Assembly: GCA_964436165.1 (NCBI GenBank)
Contig: CAYTBY010000017.1
Location: 1 to 23,987, forward strand
Source: 2-01-FULL-39-28 sp964436165
GTDB taxonomy: Bacteria; Patescibacteriota; Minisyncoccia; 2-02-FULL-40-12; GWA2-44-9
Direction of reading: 5' to 3'
Length of the DNA stretch: 23,987 nucleotides
Shown: positions 1 to 7,034 of the stretch, piece after piece
Numbering within the stretch: position 1 is the first letter of the stretch
Layout: every line of letters begins with the position of its first letter
The notes under the pieces: model-generated
The model's database searches: none
Told to the model about the DNA's origin: nothing
Seen by the model: the letters and a program-made list of their open reading frames with translations, nothing else
Program-made: the position numbers and the translations under genes

Positions 1-491
1 TGGAAACCGAATGGGCCGGCGACGAGATTGGTCGGGAAAGATTCGATGGCAGTGTTGAGAGCCATGACATTGGTATTGTAAAACCGGCGGGCGGCTTGGA
101 TCTTGTTTTCGGTATCGGATAGCTCGTCCTGAAGCTTGGTGAAGCCCTCAACTGCTCTTAGCTGTGGATAAGCCTCAGATAGGGCAAATAGGCTCTTTAA
201 AGCCCCAGAGAGCATATTTTCAGCCTGGGCATGCTCTTGGACCGTCTGGGCGCCCATGGCTTTGGATCGGGCCTGAATGACCATATCAAGAGTCTTTTGC
301 TCATGAGCGGCATAGCCCTTCACGGTTTCGATAAGATTGGGAATCAGGTCATAGCGACGCTTCAACTGGACATCAATATCTGACCAGGATTCCTTGACCC
401 TGTTTCGCGACCTGACCAGCATGTTATAAGCGCCGGCCAACCACCCCCCCAACACCACCAATACGACGATCACAATAAAAAGTGGAGACAT
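1..491 (-). CDS. lemA: LemA family protein (3' end outside the window)
   Basis: Reading the minus strand from the ATG at 491-489 gives about 163 codons with no stop before the window edge, so the C-terminus is missing. The start MSPLFIVIVVLVVLGG is a single N-terminal membrane anchor. It is followed by the LemA signature region: a short exposed segment with YNMLVRSRNRVKESWSDIDV, then LKRRYDLIPNLIETVKGYA, and long helices with an alanine-rich middle and the motif RRFYNTNVMALN near the edge. LemA proteins are anchored by one helix with a helical bundle outside the membrane, and their molecular role is poorly known. No clear Shine-Dalgarno sequence precedes the ATG. The gene is divergent from the exported-protein pair starting at 765. 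The family call is firm from the motifs. Confidence 0.93.
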   Translation of the reverse strand, partial: MSPLFIVIVVLVVLGGWLAGAYNMLVRSRNRVKESWSDIDVQLKRRYDLIPNLIETVKGYAAHEQKTLDMVIQARSKAMGAQTVQEHAQAENMLSGALKSLFALSEAYPQLRAVEGFTKLQDELSDTENKIQAARRFYNTNVMALNTAIESFPTNLVAGPFGF

Positions 492-499
492 ACAATAAT

Positions 500-645
500 T
501 AAATTCCAAACACCAAGCACCAAATTACAAATAATATCCAATTCGCCAGCCGGCGAATCAAACTCCAATGACCGAAACGTTTGGGATTTTGGTTATTGGG
601 ATTTAGAATTTATTTATTATTTGGGATTTGTTATTTGGAATTTCC
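500..645. repeat. A+T-rich imperfect inverted repeat with an internal hairpin
   Basis: The left arm (502-535, beginning AATTCCAAACACCAAGC) is imperfectly complementary to the right arm (616-642, ending TTATTTGGAATT). Inside it, 541-558 forms a perfect 7-bp hairpin, ATTCGCC-AGCC-GGCGAAT. A second partial inverted pair lies between (CCAATGACC against GGTTATTGG). There is no start codon or open frame of note here. The base composition and the AATTCCAA / TTGGGATT words resemble the other A+T-rich repeats at 6311-6455, 18677-18705 and 19280-19377. This block fills most of the 273-bp gap between lemA and the next gene. Confidence 0.6.
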
Positions 646-703
646 TAAACTTATTTAGGTATTATATCAACAAAGCGTAAATAAAGAAAGAAGAAGGCGG
701 GAG

Positions 704-735
704 TTGACTTTTAATACTATAAATTACACTATTAT
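704..735 (+). promoter_or_regulatory. Probable sigma70-type promoter of the exported-protein pair
   Basis: TTGACT at 704-709 matches five of six bases of the -35 consensus. The best -10 candidate is TATTAT at 730-735, with a long 20-bp spacer. CACTAT at 727-732 gives a 17-bp spacer but a poorer match. The site lies 30-60 bases before the ATG at 765 and is the only good candidate in the gap. Confidence 0.4.
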
Positions 736-764
736 GATTAATTCTTTGAAAACAGAGAGCGAAA

Positions 765-1724
765 ATGACAATTAGGTTTATTTTGCCTTACTTGGCGATG
801 CTTCTGGCCATGATATCGGCTGGCTGCCAAGATTCCAGACTATCGCCTATTTCTCCCACTATTCTGGATCAGCCCGATAGTCCCGCCTATAACGATCTGG
901 CTCTGAATGTAAGAAACAACTGGTCCCCCTATATGAACGTCCATGCAACCGGAGAAGCTTTTGATGTATATAAAGACGTCCTCCTACAAATGGCCCAGAA
1001 GGGTGTTCTGCGCGGAATCAGAACGGGGACTATCCCGAACGAGTCATTTAACAACTACGTTGTTGACATGATGCGTAGTATTCCGGGAATTGACATTCTT
1101 TTTATTATAGACAATCACTACCTATTCGACGCAAACATTGAACAAGTAATAGACGACGCTTTCAGAAAATATCCGGAGATCCGCTATTTCCAGATCGGCA
1201 ACGAAACCACAACTATTCTGCCTAAATCAGGGCCAACAATGACCATTGAACAATACATGGCTGTCTTGAGAAGGATATATAACCACGTTCAGAAAAACTA
1301 TCCCGGCCGAGCAATCCTTGTATCCCAATCAACCCTTGGCTCAGGAACATATGGAGCAAAAGAGCTTGAAAGAATGGTAGAGCTTGGACTTACAAATATA
1401 TCTCCCGATCAACTTATTATTGGCATTAACTGCTATAGTCCGACAGCGGCAAGCCAATATCCTGGGATAATTAACGGCCCCCTCCGTCAATATAGGATTT
1501 GGGTTACTGAAGCCGGCATTGCCGATTACAATCTGCACGCATCTTACATATCGAGTGAATACCAAAAACTTAGAGACTATCTTCGACCGGAAAGAATATA
1601 CTGGTACGTTTTATGGGGAAGCGATCATAATCCGAATGCAGGATTCAGCCTGATTAGAAACCCTCAAAATTATCCCAACTATTGGAAAAGCGAACTTCTT
1701 AAAATGCTGCTAGAAAAACAGTAG
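765..1724 (+). CDS. Lipoprotein with a glycoside-hydrolase-like (beta/alpha)8 domain
   Basis: The protein has 319 residues. Residues 1-20 form a signal sequence with a lipobox (SAG before Cys21), so it should be exported and lipidated at the membrane. The rest (about 45-319) reads like a compact TIM barrel of glycoside hydrolase clan A. In that clan the acid/base glutamate follows an asparagine at the end of strand 4, matched here by FQIGNE (Asn146-Glu147). The nucleophile glutamate ends strand 7, matched by IWVTEAG (Glu249). An aromatic-rich strand, YWYVLWG (279-285), fits strand 8. No carbohydrate-binding module is visible and I cannot name the GH family or substrate. The next gene starts 10 bases downstream and is preceded by GGAG, so the two form one unit. 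Lipoprotein: high confidence; hydrolase: moderate. Confidence 0.75.
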   Translation: MTIRFILPYLAMLLAMISAGCQDSRLSPISPTILDQPDSPAYNDLALNVRNNWSPYMNVHATGEAFDVYKDVLLQMAQKGVLRGIRTGTIPNESFNNYVVDMMRSIPGIDILFIIDNHYLFDANIEQVIDDAFRKYPEIRYFQIGNETTTILPKSGPTMTIEQYMAVLRRIYNHVQKNYPGRAILVSQSTLGSGTYGAKELERMVELGLTNISPDQLIIGINCYSPTAASQYPGIINGPLRQYRIWVTEAGIADYNLHASYISSEYQKLRDYLRPERIYWYVLWGSDHNPNAGFSLIRNPQNYPNYWKSELLKMLLEKQ

Positions 1725-1734
1725 GAGAAGTGAC

Positions 1735-2406
1735 ATGAAAAAATTCCTTCTGGCTTCTGCCTTGTTAGTATGTTTGCCGGTCAATACTTTAGCTCAAACA
1801 GAAAAACAAGATCAGACAAAACATAATCACGATACCTACATAAAGACTGGACTTACGCACTGGGAGGGCCGACTGTGGGATTTTCACTACAACTTTAACG
1901 GCCTAAATTTTGATCTTGAAACATACTTCGACTCTAACCATTTGCAACTATCGGGCTGGTCAGTAGGCTATAGAAAAGATGACCTCCAATCTGCCGATTC
2001 CGGCCATCTCCTAAATCTGAGAGCTTTCCGGACATTCGATCTTAAATTTGCCGATATCAAAACTGGTGCCGGCATTGAATGGGGTATGCCATCCTTAGAT
2101 TTCGATAAAACCTGGTTCGAGAATACTCACAACAGCTCTCTTCGCTATCGGCATGTATATCCGATAAGAAATTCAAATGTACCCTATGTTGGTACAACAA
2201 AAGATGGGATTTTTTATCCATTTGCTGACATTGGTCTCTTAAAACGAAAAGGGCCATTTCTTCTTGAAGGCGGAGCTCGCATAAATTTGATCAGATATGG
2301 AAACGATGGATTTACAGTTAGTAAAAATGATACTATCCAATATTATTTTTACGACCGGCGGTTATTGGTCGTTACTCCATTTATCAATATCGGGGTAAAA
2401 TTATGA
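1735..2406 (+). CDS. Exported beta-strand-rich protein of unknown function
   Basis: The protein has 223 residues. Residues 1-21 (MKKFLLASALLVCLPVNTLAQ) are a typical cleavable signal peptide. The remainder shows alternating polar and hydrophobic residues in many segments, rich in Tyr, Phe and Gly (for example HLLNLRAFRTFDLKF, FLLEGGARINLIRYG and the C-terminal VVTPFINIGVKL). This is the pattern of an outer-membrane beta-barrel or another all-beta surface protein. I do not recognise the family. GGAG lies seven bases before the ATG, one of the clearer ribosome sites in the window, and the gene follows the lipoprotein by 10 bases, suggesting a joint role. If the host is a CPR bacterium, which is thought to lack a typical outer membrane, the barrel-like look is odd. 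An all-beta secreted protein is the simpler reading. Confidence 0.7.
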   Translation: MKKFLLASALLVCLPVNTLAQTEKQDQTKHNHDTYIKTGLTHWEGRLWDFHYNFNGLNFDLETYFDSNHLQLSGWSVGYRKDDLQSADSGHLLNLRAFRTFDLKFADIKTGAGIEWGMPSLDFDKTWFENTHNSSLRYRHVYPIRNSNVPYVGTTKDGIFYPFADIGLLKRKGPFLLEGGARINLIRYGNDGFTVSKNDTIQYYFYDRRLLVVTPFINIGVKL

Positions 2407-2413
2407 CCCTGAT

Positions 2414-2434
2414 AAAACGGCGAAAAGCCGTTTT
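2414..2434. terminator. Bidirectional terminator between the exported pair and pyrG
   Basis: AAAACGGC (2414-2421) and GCCGTTTT (2427-2434) form an 8-bp stem with a GAAAA loop. On the plus strand a T-rich run follows (TTTTTTATTT from 2431). On the minus strand the stem also ends in TTTT. The stop of the plus-strand gene is at 2404-2406 and the pyrG stop is at 2435-2437, directly touching the stem, so one hairpin serves two convergent units. Confidence 0.85.
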
Positions 2435-4105
2435 TTATTTACTAACAGCGGCTTTAATTAAGCCGACAAAGAGAGGATGAGGACTTAACGGCCGTGATTT
2501 TAATTCAGGATGGAACTGGGAAGCCATGAAAAATTTGTGATTAGGCCCGCCCTGAACTGGTTGAACGGGCAATTCGATAATTTCCACCAGCTTTCTCTCG
2601 GGATTAGTACCGGCAATAAGTAACCCTTTCTCTTTGAGTTTGGGCAGATAAATATTATTCACCTCATAGCGGTGGCGGTGGCGTTCGAAAATGAAGGAGT
2701 TAGGACTTAGGTTGTAGCTTGTAGAGTAAAGTTTAAAACTTAAAGATTTTGGATCCAGCTTGCATTTATAAGCCCCGAGACGCATAGAACCGCCCATTTT
2801 CTTTTCTTTGATATTAACCGCCTGTTCGGCCATCGTAGAAATGACCGGATAAGGTGTTTTTGGCTCAACTTCGGTCGTGTGGGCATCTTTTAGTCCACAA
2901 ACATTTCTAGCAAATTCAACTACCGCCAACTGGAGACCGTAGCATAAGCCAAGGAAAGGAATATTATTATTTCGGACATAATTTATGACCAATATTTTGC
3001 CTTCCACTCCCCGCTTGCCGAATCCGCCAGGCACAATTATCCCATCGAAGTTCTTCAGCTCCTCAAGCATAGCCGGCGCCTTCTCGTAATCTTCAGCGTT
3101 AAGCCAGGTTACTTCCGGTTTTAGTTTAAGCGACCAAGCGGCGTGCTTGATTGCTTCAATAACCGAGATGTATGAGTCGCCGAGAATAAAGTCACCAGTG
3201 CCAAAATACTTGCCAACAATGCCTATTTTTACCGGTTTAGAGGAGGTTTTGATATCGGAAACAAAATTATTCCATTGACGGGAATTTTTAGCTTTCGGTT
3301 TTAGATTAAATTTATTTAAAATTCTTTTTCCTAGATTATCCTTTTCAAAATTAGCAGGAACTTCATAAATAGAATTAATATCCGGCGCAGAAATTACATC
3401 GGGAACGGCAACATTGCAAAAAATAGAAACTTTCTGTTTACGAACATCGTCCAGCGGTTGAGACGAACGGGCAATTATAATATCGGGCTGAATACCGGCA
3501 TAATTCATCGCCCGAACAGCATGCTGGGTCGGTTTTGTTTTCATCTCGCCGACCATCTTTGGTATCGGCAGGTAACTGACGAGCATAAATAAAATTTGGC
3601 TCGGCATTTTTAATTTCATTATCCTTCCGGTCTCAAGAAAAAGCAGGTTCTCATATTCCCCCACCGTACCCCCTATCTCAACCAACACAAAGTCTGCCTT
3701 TGTATTTTTTGCCACACGCATTAACCGTCTTTCAACCTCGTCGGTAATGTCCGGAATTATCTGGACGCATTTACCGCCATAAGCAAGATTCCGTTCTTTT
3801 TCAATGACAGTCTTATAAACCGAACCCGAAGTCATATAGTTATCGCGTAGAATATCTTGGTCAAGGAATCTCTCGTAGTTGCCTATATCCTGGTCACATT
3901 CCATCCCGTCATCAGTCACAAAAACTTCTCCATGTTCTGTCGGATTCATCGTCCCGGCATCAACGTTCAAATAGGGGTCTATTTTGACCGCCGTCACCTT
4001 AAAACCGTAATCCTTAAGAATTCTCCCCGTCGAAGCGACGGTAATGCCTTTTCCTATCCCAGACATAACACCGCCGCATACAAATATAAATTTAGATTTA
4101 ATCAT
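2435..4105 (-). CDS. pyrG: CTP synthase
   Basis: CTP synthase makes CTP from UTP with ATP and glutamine, the last step of pyrimidine nucleotide synthesis. The 556-residue length is normal. The N-terminal synthetase domain (about 1-270) has the nucleotide loop GGVMSGIGKG (11-20), KIDPYLNVDAGTM (41-53), and EIGGTVGEYE (143-152). The C-terminal class I glutamine amidotransferase domain (about 292-556) has the oxyanion loop PGGFGKRG, the nucleophile Cys388 in GLCYGLQ, and the His-Glu pair in SQFHPE (His532, Glu534). All catalytic residues are present. No Shine-Dalgarno sequence is visible before the ATG. A palindrome at 4124-4148 separates it from the toxin gene upstream, and its stop touches a bidirectional terminator. 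Confidence 0.98.
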   Translation of the reverse strand: MIKSKFIFVCGGVMSGIGKGITVASTGRILKDYGFKVTAVKIDPYLNVDAGTMNPTEHGEVFVTDDGMECDQDIGNYERFLDQDILRDNYMTSGSVYKTVIEKERNLAYGGKCVQIIPDITDEVERRLMRVAKNTKADFVLVEIGGTVGEYENLLFLETGRIMKLKMPSQILFMLVSYLPIPKMVGEMKTKPTQHAVRAMNYAGIQPDIIIARSSQPLDDVRKQKVSIFCNVAVPDVISAPDINSIYEVPANFEKDNLGKRILNKFNLKPKAKNSRQWNNFVSDIKTSSKPVKIGIVGKYFGTGDFILGDSYISVIEAIKHAAWSLKLKPEVTWLNAEDYEKAPAMLEELKNFDGIIVPGGFGKRGVEGKILVINYVRNNNIPFLGLCYGLQLAVVEFARNVCGLKDAHTTEVEPKTPYPVISTMAEQAVNIKEKKMGGSMRLGAYKCKLDPKSLSFKLYSTSYNLSPNSFIFERHRHRYEVNNIYLPKLKEKGLLIAGTNPERKLVEIIELPVQPVQGGPNHKFFMASQFHPELKSRPLSPHPLFVGLIKAAVSK

Positions 4106-4123
4106 AATAACTCATGTTAAATC

Positions 4124-4148
4124 ATGTTAAACATCCGATGTTTAACAT
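4124..4148. repeat. 11-bp perfect palindrome between the toxin stop and pyrG
   Basis: ATGTTAAACAT (4124-4134) and ATGTTTAACAT (4138-4148) are perfect inverted copies with a CCG loop. A partial direct copy (CATGTTAA) lies at 4113-4120. The right arm ends one base before the toxin stop codon (4149-4151). There is no T-run on the pyrG side, so it is not a classical terminator. It may be an operator, an mRNA end-protecting hairpin, or a member of the short palindrome family seen elsewhere in the window (for example 18524-18554, which shares TGTTTA). Confidence 0.75.
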
Positions 4149-4415
4149 TTATCTTCTGTAAATATCTTTCCGATTGCCGATATAAAGAAAGTGGACCTTA
4201 TTCGATGAAATAAAACGAAATTTTATCCTGTGGTCCTTATCAATCCAAAAGCTCCATATCTCCTGATGGTGCGGCTCCAACTTCTTTGTCTGAAGAGAGG
4301 GATGGAAAGGATTTTGACGAAAAATTTGGGTCTTCGAGTCAGCTTTTTGACGAGTTACTTTTGGCAACTTTTGATAAAGTTCCTGAAAAGTTTTAGTTAC
4401 AAAAATCTGGAGCAT
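4149..4415 (-). CDS. RelE/ParE-superfamily toxin of a type II toxin-antitoxin pair
   Basis: The protein is 88 residues long, the normal size for the RelE/ParE/YoeB fold. It begins MLQIFVTKTFQELYQKLPK, a typical strand-helix start. It then has the compact beta-sheet region with IWSFWIDKDHRIKFRF and ends FLYIGNRKDIYRR. The ending closely matches the family C-terminus (I-G-H/N-R-K-D-x-Y), which in RelE-like mRNA interferases carries residues that contact RNA. It could equally be a ParE-like gyrase toxin; sequence alone does not separate them here. The gene lies 18 bases downstream of the small upstream gene at 4434-4631, its likely antitoxin. The pair sits between groEL and pyrG in the same direction. 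Confidence 0.85.
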   Translation of the reverse strand: MLQIFVTKTFQELYQKLPKVTRQKADSKTQIFRQNPFHPSLQTKKLEPHHQEIWSFWIDKDHRIKFRFISSNKVHFLYIGNRKDIYRR

Positions 4416-4433
4416 GAAAACGGGATAGCATTA

Positions 4434-4631
4434 TCACTTTGTTTCTAACTCGCGAAGAGATCCAATTTTGCGGACTTTTCCGCTTTTTGATTCTTTTAAC
4501 GACTTTTTGAGCGTTCTGATAAACTCGGGTTTATAAAAACCGAAAATATCGGCAAGCCGTTCCCATTGGTCAAGGTTAATTTCCACTTTCATCATTCTGG
4601 CATTTGATTTTTGAATAGTCAGTGTAGGCAT
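4434..4631 (-). CDS. Probable antitoxin partner of the RelE/ParE-type toxin
   Basis: This is a 65-residue charged protein with no family I can name. A short strand-like start (MPTLTIQKSNARMMKVEINL) could be a DNA-binding or dimerising end. It is followed by helical segments and a lysine-rich tail (KKSLKESKSGKVRKIGSLRE). The call rests mainly on position: a small gene directly upstream of a toxin, with 18 bases between them and the antitoxin first, the usual order. The start at 4631 is 23 bases downstream of the groEL stop. A TACAAT hexamer on the minus strand at 4643-4638 would put a transcript start almost at the ATG, so the pair may have its own leaderless transcript. Internal Met13 or Met14 are alternative starts. 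Confidence 0.7.
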   Translation of the reverse strand: MPTLTIQKSNARMMKVEINLDQWERLADIFGFYKPEFIRTLKKSLKESKSGKVRKIGSLRELETK

Positions 4632-4654
4632 AAATGTATTGTAACAAATCTCCT

Positions 4655-6295
4655 CTAATAGTCCATCCCGCCCATCGGAGACATTCCGCCGGCTGAAGGA
4701 ATTTTTGGCTCTGGGACATCAGTTACTACTGCTTCAGTCGTAAGAACAAGAGAAGCAACCGAAACAGCATTGACGAGAGTGGCTTTCACGACTTTGAGAG
4801 GATCGATGATGCCTTTTTCGAACATATTTACATATTCGCCAGTTGAGGCATCAAGCCCCATCCCCGATTCCATTGAAAAAACTTTTGAGACAACCTCGTT
4901 TGAATCCTTGCCGGCATTTTCGGCGATTGCCCGCAATGGTTTTTCCAGAATAGTTTTGATAATAGAAACTCCTCTTGCCTCATCTCCAACAGCCGGAACA
5001 CCTTTTATCGAAGTAAGTGCTAATTCTTTCGCCGCTTCAAACAAGGCCACTCCTCCTCCGGCAACTATTCCACCTTCCAAAGCCGCCCGGGTAGCATTAA
5101 CCGCATCCTCTATCCTGAATTTCTTTTCTTTCAACTCTGTTTCGGTGGTAGCCCCAACTTTCAAAACCGCAACGCCGCCGGAAAGTTTGCCGACTCTTTC
5201 CTGAAGTTTTTCCTTATCAAATTCTGAGGTTGATTTGGCAAGCTGAGATTTAAGCTGAGCAACTCTTTTATCAATCTCCTGCTTCTTGCCTTTTCCACCG
5301 ACAAAAGTCGTAGTTTCTTTGGCCGAAACTATCCGGTGAGCTTTGCCGAGCATCGCTAACTCAACTCCTTCGAGCTTCATTCCTTTTTCTTCGGATATTA
5401 ATTGGCCGCCGGTAACTATGGCCAAATCTTCGAGCATTTCTTTCTTCCTGTCGCCAAACCCAGGGGCCTTAACCGCCAAAGCGTTAAAGTTGCCCCTCAA
5501 TTTATTAACCACTAAAGTAGCCAAGGCATCGCCATCAACATCTTCGGCCACGATAACCAACTCGCGTTTGCCGGCTTCCGATAATTTCTGAAGCAACGGA
5601 ACAATATCCTGAATCGAAGATATTTTTCTGTCGGTTATGAGAATAAGGGCATCTTCGTAAACCGCTTCCATTCTTTCGGCATTAGTAACCATGTAAGCCG
5701 AAACATAGCCCTTGTCTATCTGCATGCCTTCGACAAGTTCTTTAGACATTTCGGTTGACTGGGATTCTTCAACCGTTACTACGCCATCTTTGCCGACTTC
5801 TTTAAAAACATCGGCGATTAACTTGCCTATTTCCTGATCGTTAGCCGAGATAGAGGCAACTTCTTTTATTTTCTCATAACTTGAAACGGCTTTTTTCTTT
5901 TTATTTAAATAATCGATAACCCAATCAACGGCTTTGTCCATTCCTTTCTTGAGAACCAAAGGATTAGCACCCGAATTTACGGCACTAAATCCCTCGGCTA
6001 CAATAGCTTGTGCTAACACCGTGGCCGTAGTTGTCCCGTCGCCAGCGACATCATTCGTCTTGGAAGCAACTTCTTTTATCAGGTCAGCGCCGACATTTTC
6101 AAATTTATCCTTGAGTTCAATTTCTTTAGCCACTGTAACCCCGTCCTTGGTAATGGTCGGGGAACCGAATCCTTTATCAAGAATTACATTTCTTCCTTTG
6201 GGTCCAAGGGTAACTTTGACCGCATTAGCGACCTTATCGACGCCTCTTTTGAGGGCTTCTCTTGCCTCCTCTTTATACATGATTTGTTTTGGCAT
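4655..6295 (-). CDS. groEL: Chaperonin GroEL (Hsp60)
   Basis: GroEL forms the double-ring chaperonin that folds proteins in the cytoplasm using ATP, capped by GroES. At 546 residues the length is normal. The ATP site is intact: KVTLGPKGRNV (27-37), Asp52 in TKDGVTVAKEIE, and GDGTTTATVLA starting at 85. The signature GGIVAGGGVALF is present in the second equatorial segment. The C-terminus ends in the usual Gly-Gly-Met tail (GGMSPMGGMDY). groES lies upstream, separated by an unusually long 161-bp gap filled with an A+T-rich repeat. No Shine-Dalgarno sequence is visible at the ATG. Confidence 0.99.
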   Translation of the reverse strand: MPKQIMYKEEAREALKRGVDKVANAVKVTLGPKGRNVILDKGFGSPTITKDGVTVAKEIELKDKFENVGADLIKEVASKTNDVAGDGTTTATVLAQAIVAEGFSAVNSGANPLVLKKGMDKAVDWVIDYLNKKKKAVSSYEKIKEVASISANDQEIGKLIADVFKEVGKDGVVTVEESQSTEMSKELVEGMQIDKGYVSAYMVTNAERMEAVYEDALILITDRKISSIQDIVPLLQKLSEAGKRELVIVAEDVDGDALATLVVNKLRGNFNALAVKAPGFGDRKKEMLEDLAIVTGGQLISEEKGMKLEGVELAMLGKAHRIVSAKETTTFVGGKGKKQEIDKRVAQLKSQLAKSTSEFDKEKLQERVGKLSGGVAVLKVGATTETELKEKKFRIEDAVNATRAALEGGIVAGGGVALFEAAKELALTSIKGVPAVGDEARGVSIIKTILEKPLRAIAENAGKDSNEVVSKVFSMESGMGLDASTGEYVNMFEKGIIDPLKVVKATLVNAVSVASLVLTTEAVVTDVPEPKIPSAGGMSPMGGMDY

Positions 6296-6310
6296 AATAT
6301 TTGTTTAAAT

Positions 6311-6455
6311 TATTCTAATTGCTCTAATTGACCTAATTATTCTAATCAATGTCTAATGTTTTAATTTCTAATGTCTAAAATGAGAGTTTAGTCATTAGTC
6401 ATTGGGATTTGATTAGGTTAATTAGAAATTAGGTTGATTAGGTTAATTTTGATAG
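6311..6455. repeat. CTAAT/ATTAG-rich imperfect inverted repeat between groES and groEL
   Basis: The left half (about 6312-6350) is made of repeated CTAATT words such as GACCTAATTATTCTAATC. The right half (about 6411-6455) carries the complementary GATTAGGTTAATTAG and GGTTGATTAGG words, giving a long imperfect hairpin. The middle holds TCTAATGT and GTCATTAGTCATTGG copies. No frame of use lies inside. It belongs with the other A+T-rich repeats of the window and lies within the presumed groES-groEL transcript. Confidence 0.6.
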
Positions 6456-6456
6456 T

Positions 6457-6753
6457 TTACTCTAAAATTGCGAGTATATCTTCCTCGCGGGCGATTAAAT
6501 ATTCCTTATCATCAATCTTTATTTCATCCGGGCCGTATTTCTTGAACAAGACAATCTGACCTTTTTTAAGCTCTATCGGGACTCTCTTGCCTCCGCCAGT
6601 TGGCGGATTTATTAACTTGCCAGGACCGACGGCAACAACCTTGCCTTTTTCAGGCCTTTCTTTATCTACCGTATCGGGCAATATAATCCCGCCCTTCTTC
6701 TTTTCCTCTCTTAATGGTTCAAGGAGGATATGATCGGATAATGGCTTGATCAT
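6457..6753 (-). CDS. groES: Co-chaperonin GroES (Hsp10)
   Basis: GroES forms the heptameric lid of GroEL. I place the start at the ATG 6753-6751, giving 98 residues that begin MIKPLSDHILLEPL, aligned with the canonical family start (M-x-I-R/K-P-L-x-D). The mobile loop region is KKGGIILPDT, the core has GKVVAVGPGK, and the end is YLIAREEDILAILE, all typical. The frame stays open upstream to a GTG at 6813, which is preceded four bases away by AGGAGG and would add 20 residues (118 in all). Neither the family nor the N-terminal sequence supports that extension, and the ATG itself has no Shine-Dalgarno sequence. The leader is a long hairpin (6767-6936) and the promoter lies at 6971-6998. Confidence 0.96.
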   Translation of the reverse strand: MIKPLSDHILLEPLREEKKKGGIILPDTVDKERPEKGKVVAVGPGKLINPPTGGGKRVPIELKKGQIVLFKKYGPDEIKIDDKEYLIAREEDILAILE

Positions 6754-6766
6754 GACGATTTTATCT

Positions 6767-6936
6767 GCGAGGAATTGTGCTTTGCACAGACGAGCAGTTA
6801 TAAAACTCGTCACCCCGCCTCCTATACTCGTAGAAATTAGTTTTAATTAATTTCTATATTATTACTCATAAATACACTACTTTGGCACCATTCTATGGGC
6901 TTAGGAGGCGGGGTAAGTAACTGTTCCTGTGCTCGC
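6767..6936 (-). promoter_or_regulatory. Long multi-segment hairpin in the groES 5' leader, hiding an AGGAGG
   Basis: Complementary segments occur in strictly nested order. These are GCGAG 6767-6771 with CTCGC 6932-6936; GCACAG 6784-6789 with CTGTGC 6927-6932; CAGTTA 6795-6800 with TAACTG 6918-6923; ACCCCGCCTCCTA 6812-6824 with TAGGAGGCGGGGT 6902-6914; and an apical TAGAAATTA 6831-6839 with TAATTTCTA 6848-6856. The outermost pairs share one base. In the minus-strand transcript the 13-bp helix buries AGGAGG (6823-6818), which lies just before the in-frame GTG at 6813. The groES ATG is 14 bases beyond the base of the structure. Pairing is seen in the sequence; a control function is inferred. Confidence 0.65.
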
Positions 6937-6970
6937 TACGCTGCGCGCAGACATTTACTTAATAGATAGT

Positions 6971-6998
6971 ATTATAATCATCGGACATATAAAGTCAA
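6971..6998 (-). promoter_or_regulatory. Strong sigma70-type promoter of groES-groEL
   Basis: On the minus strand TTGACT (6998-6993) and a perfect TATAAT (6976-6971) are separated by 16 bp. Transcription should start near 6964, giving a leader of about 210 bases before the groES ATG that contains the long hairpin. No CIRCE element (TTAGCACTC-N9-GAGTGCTAA) is present, so HrcA-type control is not suggested. Confidence 0.8.
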
Positions 6999-7010
6999 GG
7001 TTTAGAAATA

Positions 7011-7034
7011 AAAAATCCCCATGAGGGGATTTTT
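7011..7034 (-). terminator. Terminator of the S55-type protein gene
   Basis: AAAAATCCCC (7011-7020) and GGGGATTTTT (7025-7034) form a perfect 10-bp stem with a four-base loop. On the minus strand a T-run ends the structure. The stem overlaps the TAA stop of the gene at 7033-7035. Confidence 0.85.

Noticed and set aside
4770..5204. Plus-strand open frame of 144 codons opposite groEL
   Set aside because: Antisense shadow of conserved groEL codons with no motif or ribosome site.
5934..6308. Plus-strand open frame of 124 codons opposite groEL
   Set aside because: It mirrors the highly conserved groEL sequence, and its composition (Ser/Thr/Pro/Leu-rich) is that of an antisense shadow.
6754..6813. 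N-terminal extension of GroES from the GTG at 6813
   Set aside because: The family start aligns with the ATG at 6753 and the extra 20 residues look like translated hairpin sequence. Kept only as an alternative because of the nearby AGGAGG.
6820..6990. CIRCE heat-shock operator before groES
   Set aside because: No TTAGCACTC / GAGTGCTAA pair is present; the inverted repeat there is a different, much longer structure.
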